64,000 nucleotides of DNA from Prauserella marina (GCF_002240355.1 NZ_CP016353.1:3770501-3834500), one strand, 5' to 3'. Counted from the first letter of the stretch, positions 1 to 9,070 are shown. Notes: a model not told the origin generated them from the sequence alone. Program-made: numbers and translations.

Positions 1-496
1 ACTCCACGTCCCAGCCCGCGTCGGCGAGTACCCTGTGCCTCGCCGCGGCAAGCCCGACGGTGTTGGCCGCCTGTCCTCCCGTGACGAACCCCGTCGACGC
101 GGTGGCGGGAATGCCGAGCAGCTCCTTGAGCCAGCGTCCCGCGCAATGCTCTGCGGCATCGGCCGCCGGGGAAAGCACCCTGTTGAACGCGTTCTGGTCC
201 CAGCCGACGGCGAGCAGGTCGGCCGCGGTTGCCGAGGGGAGGGAGCCTCCGGTCACGAACCCGAAGTACCTCGGCCCCGCCGTCGCGACCAAACCCGGCT
301 CCGCGGCGGCGCACAGTGCCGCGAGCACCGTGTGCGGCGGGCTCGGCCCGGCCGGCAACGCCGAGCCGAAACCGGCCCGTAACGCCTCGGGCTCCACCGG
401 GGCGGCCACCGGCCGTTCCGGCAGGCTCGCGAGGTAACGCGTGATCTCGTTGGCCGCGGTGCGCAACAGTTCCGCCGTCTCCACCATCTCGCTCAC
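1..496 (-). CDS. Pyridoxal-dependent decarboxylase family protein, N-terminal part (cut by window edge)
   Basis: Reading leftward from GTG 496 (a second in-frame ATG lies at 487) gives about 165 residues without a stop, running off the window. The segment resembles the N-terminal third of group II PLP-dependent decarboxylases (aromatic amino acid / glutamate decarboxylase type). It has the paired signatures FGFVTGGSLPSA, a WDQN motif, and STGFVTGGQAANTVGL, where the last TGG-x-xAN block contributes to the cofactor pocket. The PLP lysine and the C-terminal small domain lie outside the window, so the substrate cannot be judged. It is transcribed in the same direction as the gene at 537-3419 with about 40 bp between them, but there is no functional evidence for one operon. 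Confidence 0.7.
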   Translation of the reverse strand, partial: MSEMVETAELLRTAANEITRYLASLPERPVAAPVEPEALRAGFGSALPAGPSPPHTVLAALCAAAEPGLVATAGPRYFGFVTGGSLPSATAADLLAVGWDQNAFNRVLSPAADAAEHCAGRWLKELLGIPATASTGFVTGGQAANTVGLAAARHRVLADAGWDVE

Positions 497-536
497 GCGA
501 CCGACTCTACGCACCGGAGGACGCTGTCCGCAGTGC

Positions 537-3419
537 TCAGTCGCGTAGCGCCGCCCTGATCAATTCGAGCGGATGCAGTGCCCCGCGTTGCGTCCCGTGC
601 GCGATCTGCTGCCTGCACGAGACCCCGGTCGCCGCGACGATCGTGCTGTCGGGTTCGGCGGCGACGGCTGGAAAGAGCCGGTCACCGCCCACCCGCATCG
701 ACAGTTCGTAGTGCTCGGCCTCGAACCCGAACGAACCGGCCATGCCGCAACAGCCCGCGTCGAGGTCGGTCACCTCGGCTCCGGGAATGCGGCGCAGCAG
801 TCCCGTGGTCGCCGCCGTGCCGACCTCCGCTTTCTGGTGGCAGTGGCCGTGGAAGAGGATGCGCCTTTTCGCGGGCCACCGTTCACCGGAGAGCACCAGA
901 TCGCCGTCGTCGATCGCCTCGGCCAGCACGTCCTCCAGTTGCCGTACCCTGTCGGCCACCTCGCGGGCTCTCGGATCGCCTTCCAGCAACGACAAGGTCT
1001 CGTCGCGCAGGGTCAGCACGCAGGACGGTTCGCAGCCCACGATCGGCGCACGGGAACCGGCGAGCCTCGCGACCAGCGCGCCCGCCTTCGCCTTCGCGTC
1101 GGACACCAGGCCCTTCGACAGGCTCGACCGCCCGCAACAGCCCTGGCTGACCAGGTTCACCTCGTACCCCGCGCGTTCGAGCAGTTCGACTGCCGCCCTG
1201 CCGATCTCGGGTTCGGTGTAGGTGGTGAACGAGTCGGCCAGCAGGAGGATCGGTCCTCTTCGGCCTGTTCCGCCCTGAGAGCGCCGCCGGAACCAGGACA
1301 CGAGGTGCCGCCGGTGAAATCTGGGCAACGGCCGGGCCGCCGTGATCCCGAGCCGCCGTTCCAGCAACCGCCGCAACACCGGGATTCTGCCTGGCAGGTT
1401 CGACAACGGCGCGGTGGCGGCACCGAGCCGGTTGAGCGACCTGATCGCGCCGAACACCCGTGACCGCAAGGGAATGCCGTGGGTGTCGTGCCGCTGCGCG
1501 AGCGCCTCCGTCTTGAGTTTGGCCATGTCGACGCCGAGCGGACATTCGCTCTTGCACGCCTTGCACATCAGGCACAGGTCGAGCACGTCGTGAAGGCGCT
1601 CGTCGCCGAGCGCGGCTCTCGGGTCCGGTTCGGACAGTGCCTTCACCAATGCGTTGGCTCTTCCCCTCGTCGAGTCCTCTTCGCGCAGCGTGGCCATGTA
1701 GGACGGGCACATCGCGCCGCTGTCGCTCTTGCGGCACAGGCCGATGTTCATGCACCGGTCGGCGGCGCCGCGCATCCCGCCGATCACCTCGAAGTCGAGG
1801 TGGGTCCGCAGCGGCGCGGCCTTCGGCAGCGCGGGATCGCGCAGGTTCTCGGTCATCGCGGGGGCGTCGACGATCTTGCCGGGATTGAGCGTGTTCCCGG
1901 GGTCGAACAGCCGCTTGACCTCACGCATGGCCTCGTAGAGTTCGGGTCCGAACAATTCCCTGTTGAACTCGCTGCGGGCGAGGCCGTCGCCGTGTTCGCT
2001 GGAATTGACTCCACCGTATGCGGTCACGAGGTCCTTGACCTCTTCGGCGACCGCCCGCATCGTCTCGATCTGGCCGGGTGCGGTGAGGTCGACGAAGGGC
2101 CGGACGTGCAGGCAGCCCACCGAGCAGTGGCCGTAGAACCCGGCTCGCAGGCCATGTTTGTCGAGGATCGCCGCGAATTCGGCCGTGTATTCGGAAAGGT
2201 GCCGGGGATCGACGGCGGTGTCCTCGACGAAGGCCAGTGGCCGGTTCGCGCCCGAACTGGCCGCCATGAGCAGACCCAGACTCGACTTGCGTACCTTGAG
2301 CAGCGACGCCTGTTGCGCGGGGGTGACCGCTTCCAGCGTGTGGTAGCCGTGGCCGTGCTCGCGCCACAGTTTCGTGAGCCGGTGCAGGCCGTCGAGCAGG
2401 CGCGCTTCGTCGTCACCGCTGAACGTGACGAACAGCAGCGCCTCGGGATCGCCGACGAGGATGTCGCCGAGTGCGGCATACTCGATGCGCTGCCTCGAAA
2501 GGTCGAGAATCGTGCGGTCCATGAGTTCCACGGCGGCGGGATCGCATTCCAGCGCGTCCTCGGTGGCGGCGATCGCCTCCCTTGTCGAGGCGAAGTGGCC
2601 GACGGCGATCACCGTGGCACGGGGCTTTGGCACCAGATCGACGACGGCGCTCGTGGCGACCACGAGCGTTCCCTCGGCGCCGACCACGAACTTGGCCAGG
2701 TCGAAGGGCCCCTCACCGGCGAGCCGGTCGAGCCGGTAGCCACCGGCCCTCCGCCAGAACTCGGGAAAACCGGTGGTGATGGCATCGCGGTGACCGGCGA
2801 CGATTCCCGGCAGCTCCCTGTACAAGGCCCCTTCCAATGTGGACATCCGGGCTTTCGCCGCCACCTCCTCGGCGGTGCGCGGCGCGAACGTGGCCGTCGA
2901 GGCGTCGGAGAGCACGATGTCGAGTGAGCGGACGTGATCGATGGTCATCCCGTAGCGCACGGAACCGCTGCCTGCCGAGTTGTTGCCGATCATGCCGCCG
3001 AGCGTGGCGCGGTTGCTCGTCGAGGTGTCCGGCCCGAACATCAGCCCGTACCTGGCCGCCGCCCTGTTGAGCTGGTCCTGCACCACTCCCATCTCGACTC
3101 TCGCCGTGCGGGCCTCTGGATCGAGTTCGCCGATGCGATGCAGGTGCCGCGAGAAGTCGATGACGATCCCCGGGCCGACGGTCTGTCCGGCGAGACTGGT
3201 ACCCGCTCCCCTCGGCACGACCGGAACCCCGCATTCGCCCGCGATGGCCACGGCGGCGGCGACGTCGTCGGCGTCACGGGGGAACACCACTCCCCTCGGC
3301 GTGATGGCGTACATGCTGGCATCGCGCGAGAACACGTGCCGGGTGTAGTCGTCGAAGGCGACCTCTCCGGCGATTTCGGTACGCAGCCGTTGTTCGAGTT
3401 CCCTCGTCAGCGTGTCCAT
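537..3419 (-). CDS. Fused FAD-linked oxidase / Fe-S oxidoreductase (GlcD-GlcF or D-lactate dehydrogenase type)
   Basis: A 960-residue flavoprotein that should oxidise a 2-hydroxyacid such as glycolate or D-lactate at the membrane and pass electrons through Fe-S centres. The N-terminal third is an FAD-binding PCMH domain (PRGAGTSLAGQTVGPG near residue 70). It is followed by the FAD-oxidase C-terminal domain with the HCSVGCLHVRPF and NSSEHGDG motifs. The C-terminal half is a glycolate-oxidase Fe-S subunit with cysteine clusters around CLMCKACKSECP and two CCG motifs (GCCGRSSLSKG, GCCGMAGSFGFE). The ATG at 3419 overlaps the stop of the upstream aminotransferase (ATGA), so the two are translationally coupled; longer upstream reading in this frame lies inside the aminotransferase and is not coding. 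The aminotransferase partner suggests that glyoxylate is the product being handled. Confidence 0.9.
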   Translation of the reverse strand: MDTLTRELEQRLRTEIAGEVAFDDYTRHVFSRDASMYAITPRGVVFPRDADDVAAAVAIAGECGVPVVPRGAGTSLAGQTVGPGIVIDFSRHLHRIGELDPEARTARVEMGVVQDQLNRAAARYGLMFGPDTSTSNRATLGGMIGNNSAGSGSVRYGMTIDHVRSLDIVLSDASTATFAPRTAEEVAAKARMSTLEGALYRELPGIVAGHRDAITTGFPEFWRRAGGYRLDRLAGEGPFDLAKFVVGAEGTLVVATSAVVDLVPKPRATVIAVGHFASTREAIAATEDALECDPAAVELMDRTILDLSRQRIEYAALGDILVGDPEALLFVTFSGDDEARLLDGLHRLTKLWREHGHGYHTLEAVTPAQQASLLKVRKSSLGLLMAASSGANRPLAFVEDTAVDPRHLSEYTAEFAAILDKHGLRAGFYGHCSVGCLHVRPFVDLTAPGQIETMRAVAEEVKDLVTAYGGVNSSEHGDGLARSEFNRELFGPELYEAMREVKRLFDPGNTLNPGKIVDAPAMTENLRDPALPKAAPLRTHLDFEVIGGMRGAADRCMNIGLCRKSDSGAMCPSYMATLREEDSTRGRANALVKALSEPDPRAALGDERLHDVLDLCLMCKACKSECPLGVDMAKLKTEALAQRHDTHGIPLRSRVFGAIRSLNRLGAATAPLSNLPGRIPVLRRLLERRLGITAARPLPRFHRRHLVSWFRRRSQGGTGRRGPILLLADSFTTYTEPEIGRAAVELLERAGYEVNLVSQGCCGRSSLSKGLVSDAKAKAGALVARLAGSRAPIVGCEPSCVLTLRDETLSLLEGDPRAREVADRVRQLEDVLAEAIDDGDLVLSGERWPAKRRILFHGHCHQKAEVGTAATTGLLRRIPGAEVTDLDAGCCGMAGSFGFEAEHYELSMRVGGDRLFPAVAAEPDSTIVAATGVSCRQQIAHGTQRGALHPLELIRAALRD

Positions 3420-4585
3420 CACGCCGCCTCCAGTACGTCCAGCGCGGCGGTGATCCCGCCATGGCCCACGGGAACTCCGGCCAGCGAAAGGCCCATCTGT
3501 ACCCCGCTGAGCGTTCCGGCCAGCGTCAGATCGTTGAAGTGCCCGAGATGGCCGATGCGAAACACCTTGCCGCGCAGCTTGCCCAGTCCCGCGCCGAGCG
3601 ACATGTTGAACCGGTCGAGGATGATCGCCCTGATCTTGTCGGCGTCGTGCTCGCCGGGAACGAGCACCGCGGTCAGCGCGGGCGAATGGGCCCGATCGTC
3701 CAGGCACAACAGGTCGAGGCCCCACGCGCGCACCGCGGCCCTCGTCGCTTCCGCGTGCCGCAGGTGCCGCGCGAACACCTGGGGAAGGCCCTCCTCGTCC
3801 AGCATGCGCAACGCTTCCCGCAGTCCGTAAAGCAGGTTGGTCGCCGGAGTACTGGGGAAGAAGCCGGTCCGGTTGGCCTCGATGACCGGTCGCCAGTCCC
3901 AATAGGACCTCGGCAGCCGCGCGGTTTCCGCCGCCCGCAGTGCTTTGTCGCTGACGGCGTTGAACCCGAGGCCGGGCGGCAACATCAATCCCTTCTGCGA
4001 ACAGGAGATCGTGACGTCGACACCCCATTCGTCGTGCCGGTAGTCGACCGAACCCAGCGAGGAGATGGTGTCCACGAGCAGCAGCGCGGGATGCCCGCTT
4101 TCCCGCAGCGCGCGGCTGACCGGCGGAATGGCACTGGTGACGCCGGTCGAGGTCTCGTTGTGCACGACACACACCGCGGCGATCTCGTGGGCGGTGTCGG
4201 CGGCAAGGCGCTCGGCGAGCGCGTCCGCGTCGACGCCGTGCCGCCAGTCACCAGGCAGGAAATCGACGGTCAGGCCGAGGTTCGTCGCGAGGTCGCGCCA
4301 CAGTGTGGCGAAATGACCCGTCTCGAAAGCCAGTACCCGGTCACCAGGACTGAGCGTGTTGACGAGCGCTGCTTCCCACGCGCCGGTACCGGAACCGGGA
4401 TAGACGACGACGGGATTCGTGGTGCCGAATACCGGTTTCACGGCTTCGAGAACGTCCGTGGTCAGTGCGGCGAATTCGGGTCCTCGATGGTCGATGGTGG
4501 GCGCGGACATCGCCCGCAGCACCCTGTCGGGAACGTTGGTGGGGCCGGGAATTTGCAGGAAGTGCCGGCCGATCGGCTGTGCCAT
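3419..4585 (-). CDS. Class V aminotransferase (alanine/serine-glyoxylate aminotransferase type)
   Basis: A 388-residue PLP enzyme of the AGXT/SgaA family, which moves an amino group from alanine or serine to glyoxylate. The start of the protein, GRHFLQIPGPTNVPDRVL, is the family signature. The PLP lysine lies in ISCSQKGLMLPPGLG, and VYPGSGTGAWEAAL supplies the phosphate-binding glycines. I chose ATG 4585 because GGAG sits 6 bases upstream; ATG 4597 has no clear ribosome site. It is the first gene of a two-gene unit with the FAD/Fe-S dehydrogenase (ATGA overlap), divergent from the MatC-like carrier. Together they look like a glycolate-to-glycine module, but the substrate assignment is by family only. 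Confidence 0.88.
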   Translation of the reverse strand: MAQPIGRHFLQIPGPTNVPDRVLRAMSAPTIDHRGPEFAALTTDVLEAVKPVFGTTNPVVVYPGSGTGAWEAALVNTLSPGDRVLAFETGHFATLWRDLATNLGLTVDFLPGDWRHGVDADALAERLAADTAHEIAAVCVVHNETSTGVTSAIPPVSRALRESGHPALLLVDTISSLGSVDYRHDEWGVDVTISCSQKGLMLPPGLGFNAVSDKALRAAETARLPRSYWDWRPVIEANRTGFFPSTPATNLLYGLREALRMLDEEGLPQVFARHLRHAEATRAAVRAWGLDLLCLDDRAHSPALTAVLVPGEHDADKIRAIILDRFNMSLGAGLGKLRGKVFRIGHLGHFNDLTLAGTLSGVQMGLSLAGVPVGHGGITAALDVLEAA

Positions 4586-4614
4586 CGGATACTCCATTGG
4601 TCTATTCAGGACTC

Positions 4615-4644
4615 TTGACGGTCAATTGTGTCGCGCGCCATACT
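4615..4644 (+). promoter_or_regulatory. Candidate matC-type carrier promoter with palindromic operator
   Basis: TTGACG (4615-4620) and CATACT (4639-4644) are spaced 18 bases apart, upstream of the carrier gene. The -35 element is part of a perfect 11-base palindrome TTGAC-G-GTCAA (4615-4625), a plausible site for a dimeric regulator such as the IclR protein encoded at 6146. The element lies between divergent genes, so it may control both. Confidence 0.45.
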
Positions 4645-4729
4645 TCCTCGGTGCGAGACCACGCTTTCGCATTACGGAATCCATGGATTTTCTGCGCCCG
4701 CGAGCCAACGTCTGCCTCCAGGAGCTTCG

Positions 4730-6070
4730 ATGTCCATCCAGATATATTCGATCATCGGCCTGGTTCTCATTTTTCTCCTCGCGACCCTGCGCTCGGTGAA
4801 CATGGGAGCGGTTGCCTTTCTCGGCACCTTTCTGATCGGAACCTTCATATTCGATGAATCCGTGGACGATTTGTTCTCCGGATTCCCCGGTGACCTCTTC
4901 GTCGTCTTGGTCGGCGTGACACTGCTGTTCGCCATCGCCAAGGCAAACGGCACCGTCGATTGGCTCATCCAGGCCGGTGTTCGTGCCGTGCGCGGGAGAA
5001 TCGCCCTCATTCCGTGGGTGATGTTCCTCGTCACGAGCCTGCTGACGATGGTGGGTGCCGTCGTCCCCGGCGCGGTGGCCATCATGGCGCCGATCGGGCT
5101 GAACTTCGCCACCCGCTACCGCATCAACCCGATGCTCATGGGGCTGCTGATCATCAACGGCGCGAGCGCGGGCGGCTTCTCGCCGATCAGTATTTTCGGC
5201 AGCATCACCAATGGCGTCGTCGAGCGCAGCGGACTTCCCGGAAACCCGGCGCTGCTGTGGATCAGCTCGTTCCTGTTCAACGCCGTACTCAGCGTCGTGG
5301 TGTTCTTTCTCTTCGGCGGCAAGCAACTCCTGCGGCGCAGGATCTCCACCGAGCCAGGCGCGCCCTCCGACAGCGACGACGAGGACGTATCCGGCGGCCC
5401 GGTTTCCGGCCCGTCCGGCGGCACGGCCACCTCGACGAAGCAACGCACGACCAGCAGCACCGAGGTGAGCACGCTCAACCCGCAACGCGTCATCACACTG
5501 GCGGGCCTCATCGTGCTCGCGGTGGGCGCGCTGGCTCTCGAATTCGATGTCGGCCTGCTCGCGCTGAGCATCGCGACCGTCATCTGCCTGCTGTCGCCGC
5601 GGGACACCAAGGGCTGCGTGGCCGAGGTCGCCTGGCCGACCGTGTTGCTGATCTGCGGCGTGGTGACCTACGTGGGCCTGATGGAACGGGTCGGCACCAT
5701 CGAATTCCTCGGCGACAGCGTCGCGGGTATCGGGGTGCCGCTGCTGGCCGCGTTCGTGATCTGCCTCATCGGCGCTGCGGTGTCGGCATTCGCCTCCACG
5801 ACCGGCATTCTCGGCGCACTCATCCCGCTTGCCGTCCCGTTCCTGCTCACCGGGCAGGTCGGCGCCGTCGGCATGATCATCGCACTGGCGCTGTCGTCGT
5901 CGGTCGTCGACTCGTCCCCGTTTTCCACCAGCGGCGCGCTCGTCGTCGCCAGCGCGCCGGAACAGGTACGCGACACCGTGTTCCGGAAGCTCATGATCTG
6001 GGGCATGAGCATGATCGTCGTGGCTCCGGTCGCGGCCTGCCTGATCTTCGTGATTCCCGGCTGGTTGTGA
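4730..6070 (+). CDS. MatC-like dicarboxylate carrier (SLC13-type permease)
   Basis: A 446-residue polytopic membrane protein whose N-terminal half matches the MatC dicarboxylate carrier family, first defined for malonate uptake in rhizobia. Hydrophobic segments cover almost the whole length. A single hydrophilic, Ser/Asp/Glu/Thr-rich loop (about residues 205-250) divides it into two halves, and PSSVVDSSPFSTSGAL-like text near residue 400 is the conserved second re-entrant region. The start at ATG 4730 has AGGAG at 4720-4724; an upstream in-frame ATG at 4628 would add a polar, unconserved leader. It is divergent from the glyoxylate-type pair and followed by an IclR regulator, so a small dicarboxylate or hydroxyacid is a reasonable substrate; malonate itself is not shown. 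Confidence 0.85.
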   Translation: MSIQIYSIIGLVLIFLLATLRSVNMGAVAFLGTFLIGTFIFDESVDDLFSGFPGDLFVVLVGVTLLFAIAKANGTVDWLIQAGVRAVRGRIALIPWVMFLVTSLLTMVGAVVPGAVAIMAPIGLNFATRYRINPMLMGLLIINGASAGGFSPISIFGSITNGVVERSGLPGNPALLWISSFLFNAVLSVVVFFLFGGKQLLRRRISTEPGAPSDSDDEDVSGGPVSGPSGGTATSTKQRTTSSTEVSTLNPQRVITLAGLIVLAVGALALEFDVGLLALSIATVICLLSPRDTKGCVAEVAWPTVLLICGVVTYVGLMERVGTIEFLGDSVAGIGVPLLAAFVICLIGAAVSAFASTTGILGALIPLAVPFLLTGQVGAVGMIIALALSSSVVDSSPFSTSGALVVASAPEQVRDTVFRKLMIWGMSMIVVAPVAACLIFVIPGWL

Positions 6071-6145
6071 CCTGCCGCGTGCCCGTCGACATCGCTGCCG
6101 GTGTCGGCGGGCACCGGCCCCCCGTTGCCCGGCTAGACTGCGAGA

Positions 6146-6937
6146 ATGAGCGAGGGCATGCGCACCGTACTGTCCGCTTTCCGGGTTCTCGAAGAGGTCG
6201 CCTACACCCAGCCGGCCGGAGTCGGCGAGCTGGCGCGAAGACTGCGTCTTCCCAAGAGCACCGTTCAGCGCGCGCTCAGGACACTGTGGACGGCGGGCTG
6301 GATCTGCCCCGACGGCGCGGAGATCACCCGCTGGGTGCTCACCACCCGCGCGCTGCACATCGGACAGCGGGCCATCGCCGACCTCGGCGTCCGCGACGCC
6401 GCCGCGGCGATCATGCAGGAACTGCGCAGGGAAACCGGCGAGACCTCGCACCTCATGGTGCGCGAGGGCGATCACGCCGTGCTCATCGAGCGCGTCGAGA
6501 CGACCCACCCCATCCGCGCCGTGATCCCGCTGGGCAGCGCCGTCCCGCTGCACGGCTCCTCCAACGGCAAGGCGATGCTCGCGCAACTCGGCAAGGACGA
6601 AGTGACGGCGATCATCGGCGACACGCTGGAGCGCTACACCGACAACACCATCGTCGAATGGGACGACTTCTTCGCCGAACTGGACAGCGTGCGCGCGCTC
6701 GGCTACGCCTCGAACGTCGGTGAATGGCGCACCGACATCGCGGCTGTCGCCGCCGCGATCTTCGACCACGAGGGCGCTCCGATCGCCAGCATCTCGGTGT
6801 CCGCCCCTGGCAGCAGGATGACCGAACAACAGCGGCAAACCTATGGCGCGCTGGTGATCGAGGCGGCCAACCGCATCAGCGCGACCCTCGGCTACCGGCG
6901 GCCCGCCGATGGCGACGAAGACCACGGGCCGCGGTGA
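6146..6937 (+). CDS. IclR family transcriptional regulator
   Basis: A 263-residue regulator with the IclR two-domain layout. The N-terminal winged helix (about residues 5-65) has ELARRLRLPKSTVQRALRTL as its recognition segment. The C-terminal effector domain (about 85-250) has the ETSHLMVREGDHAVLIERVE and HGSSNGKAMLA blocks typical of the family. It follows the MatC-like carrier by 75 bp on the same strand, and its effector is likely the carrier's substrate or a metabolite of it. Its likely operator is the TTGAC-G-GTCAA palindrome at 4615-4625, although IclR sites vary too much to be sure. Confidence 0.9.
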   Translation: MSEGMRTVLSAFRVLEEVAYTQPAGVGELARRLRLPKSTVQRALRTLWTAGWICPDGAEITRWVLTTRALHIGQRAIADLGVRDAAAAIMQELRRETGETSHLMVREGDHAVLIERVETTHPIRAVIPLGSAVPLHGSSNGKAMLAQLGKDEVTAIIGDTLERYTDNTIVEWDDFFAELDSVRALGYASNVGEWRTDIAAVAAAIFDHEGAPIASISVSAPGSRMTEQQRQTYGALVIEAANRISATLGYRRPADGDEDHGPR

Positions 6938-6985
6938 CGGCCCCAGGGACGTCGCCGCCCGCGTTCCGATCGTGGGCACGGGAAC

Positions 6986-7759
6986 TCACCGGCCCCGCCA
7001 CCGGGGCGCTCGTTTGCCGACGAAAGCGGCCACTCCCTCCGCGAAATCCGCGCTGCCGTAACACATTTCCACCAGGTCGTCGCCGTCGGGAAGGTCGTGC
7101 TCCCGCAGCCTGCGGATCGCGGTCTTGCTCGCCAGCATCGTGAGCGGGGCCTGACCGGCGAGCTGATCGGCCAGCTCCCCCACCCTGCCGGTGAGCCGGT
7201 CCGGTTCGACCACTTCGGACACCAGCCCGCAGCCGAGCGCCTCGCGCGCGCCGGTGAATCCCGCCGTCAGCAACAAAGTACTCGCCCTTCCCGCGCCGAC
7301 GAGGTGTACGAGGCGGGCGTAGGTCGCCATCGAAAGACAGTTGCCGACGGTGCGTGCGATCGGAATGCCGAACTTCGCGTCCTCGGTGCACACCCTGAGA
7401 TCGCAGGCAGCCGCGATGGCGAGTCCTCCCCCTGTCGCGTAGCCCTCGATCGCCGCGATGACCGGTACCCGCACGCGTTCCAGCCTGGCGAGGACGCTCT
7501 CGATCCTGCGCTCGTAGGCCAGTCCGTCCCGCGCGCCCCGGAATTCGCTGAACTGCGCGATGTCGGTGCCCGCGACGAACGCCTTTCCACCGGCACCACG
7601 CAATACCGCCACCCTGACGTTCTCGTCGGCGTCGACGCGTTCGCAGAAGTCGACGAGTCCGTCGTACATGGCCCAGGTCATCGCGTTGCGGGCGCTCGGC
7701 CGGTTGAACGTGGCCACGGCGCGGGATCCCGTGAACTCGGTCAGCAGCTCGTCGGTCAT
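6986..7759 (-). CDS. Enoyl-CoA hydratase/isomerase family protein (crotonase fold)
   Basis: A 257-residue crotonase-fold protein acting on acyl-CoA thioesters. The CoA-binding and oxyanion-hole motifs are present (KAFVAGTDIAQF and GYATGGGLAIAAACDLR). The segment that normally carries the first catalytic glutamate (FG-x-PE) reads FGIPIARTVGNCLS here, and the second catalytic glutamate is also absent. Plain enoyl-CoA hydration is therefore doubtful, and isomerase, hydrolase or decarboxylase chemistry is possible. The start at ATG 7759 is preceded by GGAAGGA; the longer reading frame upstream overlaps the next gene. It lies 40 bp downstream of the CoA-transferase gene in the same direction, so the two probably form an operon. 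Confidence 0.85.
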   Translation of the reverse strand: MTDELLTEFTGSRAVATFNRPSARNAMTWAMYDGLVDFCERVDADENVRVAVLRGAGGKAFVAGTDIAQFSEFRGARDGLAYERRIESVLARLERVRVPVIAAIEGYATGGGLAIAAACDLRVCTEDAKFGIPIARTVGNCLSMATYARLVHLVGAGRASTLLLTAGFTGAREALGCGLVSEVVEPDRLTGRVGELADQLAGQAPLTMLASKTAIRRLREHDLPDGDDLVEMCYGSADFAEGVAAFVGKRAPRWRGR

Positions 7760-7799
7760 GGCCGTCCTTCCCTCGTTCTTCGCCTCGGGTAACCGGGTC

Positions 7800-8993
7800 T
7801 CAGCCCACCGCTCCGGTGGAGCGCAGCGCTTCGATCTCCTCCGCCGAACAGCCGGCGGCGGCAAGGACTTCGTCGGTGTGTTCGCCCAGCGCGGGCGCGA
7901 CCCTGCGCACGCTGCCAGGGGTCGCGCCGAGCTTGACCGGAATGCCAAGCGAGCGCACCGTTCCCTCCCTCGGGTGCTCCAGTTCCAGCACCATCTCGCG
8001 GGCCAGCGTGTGCGGATCGGCGCAGGACTCGGCGTAGTCCCGGATGGGACCGGCCGGCACCCCGGCATCCAGCAGCTCGTCGACCCAGACACCGGTGTCC
8101 TTGCGCCGCAAGGTGACCGACAGTTCGGCGGCCAGCTCGTCCCGCCGCTCCACCCTGTCGGTGTTGGTGCGAAACCGTTGGTCGGCAAGGAGATCCTGAC
8201 GTCCGAGCACCTCGCACAGCCGCGACCACAGCCGGTCGTTGTTGGCGCCGATGGTCAGATAGCCGTCCCGGGTGCGCAACGCCTGATACGGGGCGTTGAC
8301 CCGGTGGGCCGAGCCGAGCCGCCCAGGGGCCGCCCCCGTCGCCCACAGTTCCGACGTCTCCCAAATGGACAGTGCGAGCGCCGCGTCGTAGAGCGACGTG
8401 TCGATGGCCTGCCCCACTCCGGTGACCTCGCGGGAAAGGCAGGCGCTCAGGATGCCGATCACGCAGAACAGGCCCGCCGAGAGATCGGCGACCGGGACGC
8501 CGCATTTCACCGGCTCGCCGTTCGCGTCGCCGGTGACGCTCATGATGCCGGACATCGCCTGTGCGATGAGGTCGTAGCCGGGACGCTGGGCATACGGCCC
8601 GGTCTGCCCGAACCCGGAAATCGACGCGTAGACCAGTCGTGGGTTGAGCTCACGCAGTGACGCGTAGTCGACGCCGAGCCTCGCGGCGACTCCTGGCCGG
8701 AAGCTCTCCACCACCACGTCGGCGGTGGCCGCGAGGCGGTGGAAGACAGTTCTGCCCTCCTCGGTCTTGAGGTCGAGCGCGATGCCGCGTTTGTTGCGGT
8801 TGACCGCGAGGAAGGCGGCGCTCTCCCCGCCGGGAAGCCGGTGGCCGGTCGCCTGGCGCGTCGCGTCGCCCCTGCCGAGGGGTTCGACCTTGATGACGTC
8901 GGCACCGAGGTCGCCGAGGAGCTGGCAGCAGTAGGGACCGGCCATGACCTGCGTCAGGTCGAGCACGGTGAGGTGTTCCAGGGCGAACGGCAT
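7800..8993 (-). CDS. CaiB/BaiF family (class III) CoA-transferase
   Basis: A 397-residue class III CoA-transferase, which moves CoA between carboxylic acids through an aspartyl-CoA thioester intermediate. The N-terminus VLDLTQVMAGPYCCQLLGDLGADVIKVE and the block NKRGIALDLK are diagnostic. The catalytic aspartate is the one in GQAIDTSLYDA. The length is normal for the family. ATG 8993 follows GGGGAG with a 4-base spacer. It is first gene of a pair with the crotonase-fold protein, suggesting activation of an acid as its CoA ester followed by processing. The upstream intergenic region has several CGGCAC half-sites that may bind a repressor. Confidence 0.93.
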   Translation of the reverse strand: MPFALEHLTVLDLTQVMAGPYCCQLLGDLGADVIKVEPLGRGDATRQATGHRLPGGESAAFLAVNRNKRGIALDLKTEEGRTVFHRLAATADVVVESFRPGVAARLGVDYASLRELNPRLVYASISGFGQTGPYAQRPGYDLIAQAMSGIMSVTGDANGEPVKCGVPVADLSAGLFCVIGILSACLSREVTGVGQAIDTSLYDAALALSIWETSELWATGAAPGRLGSAHRVNAPYQALRTRDGYLTIGANNDRLWSRLCEVLGRQDLLADQRFRTNTDRVERRDELAAELSVTLRRKDTGVWVDELLDAGVPAGPIRDYAESCADPHTLAREMVLELEHPREGTVRSLGIPVKLGATPGSVRRVAPALGEHTDEVLAAAGCSAEEIEALRSTGAVG

Positions 8994-9015
8994 CGGGCTC
9001 CCCGCACCAGATCTT

Positions 9016-9070
9016 CCGTGCCGTGTATCGGCACGGCTACTTATTTTACGGCACGACTGTACGAGTGCCG
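9016..9070. promoter_or_regulatory. Operator-like cluster of four CGGCAC/GTGCCG half-sites
   Basis: In the divergent region between the CoA-transferase (start 8993) and the MshC-like gene (start 9126), CCGTGCCG-TGTAT-CGGCACGG (9016-9036) is a perfect 8-bp inverted repeat. A second pair, CGGCAC (9049-9054) and GTGCCG (9065-9070), follows after an AT-rich TTATTTTA. The regular use of one half-site argues for binding by a dimeric regulator; none is encoded next to it. Confidence 0.5.

Noticed and set aside
3420-4172. Extension of the FAD dehydrogenase frame to 4172
   Set aside because: It lies antisense-frame within the aminotransferase gene, shows no family similarity, and the ATGA overlap at 3419 gives a natural start.
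4622-6979. 785-codon minus-strand frame opposite the MatC-like and IclR genes
   Set aside because: His/Asp/Arg-rich text typical of an antisense shadow in GC-rich DNA; the plus-strand genes have clear families and ribosome sites.
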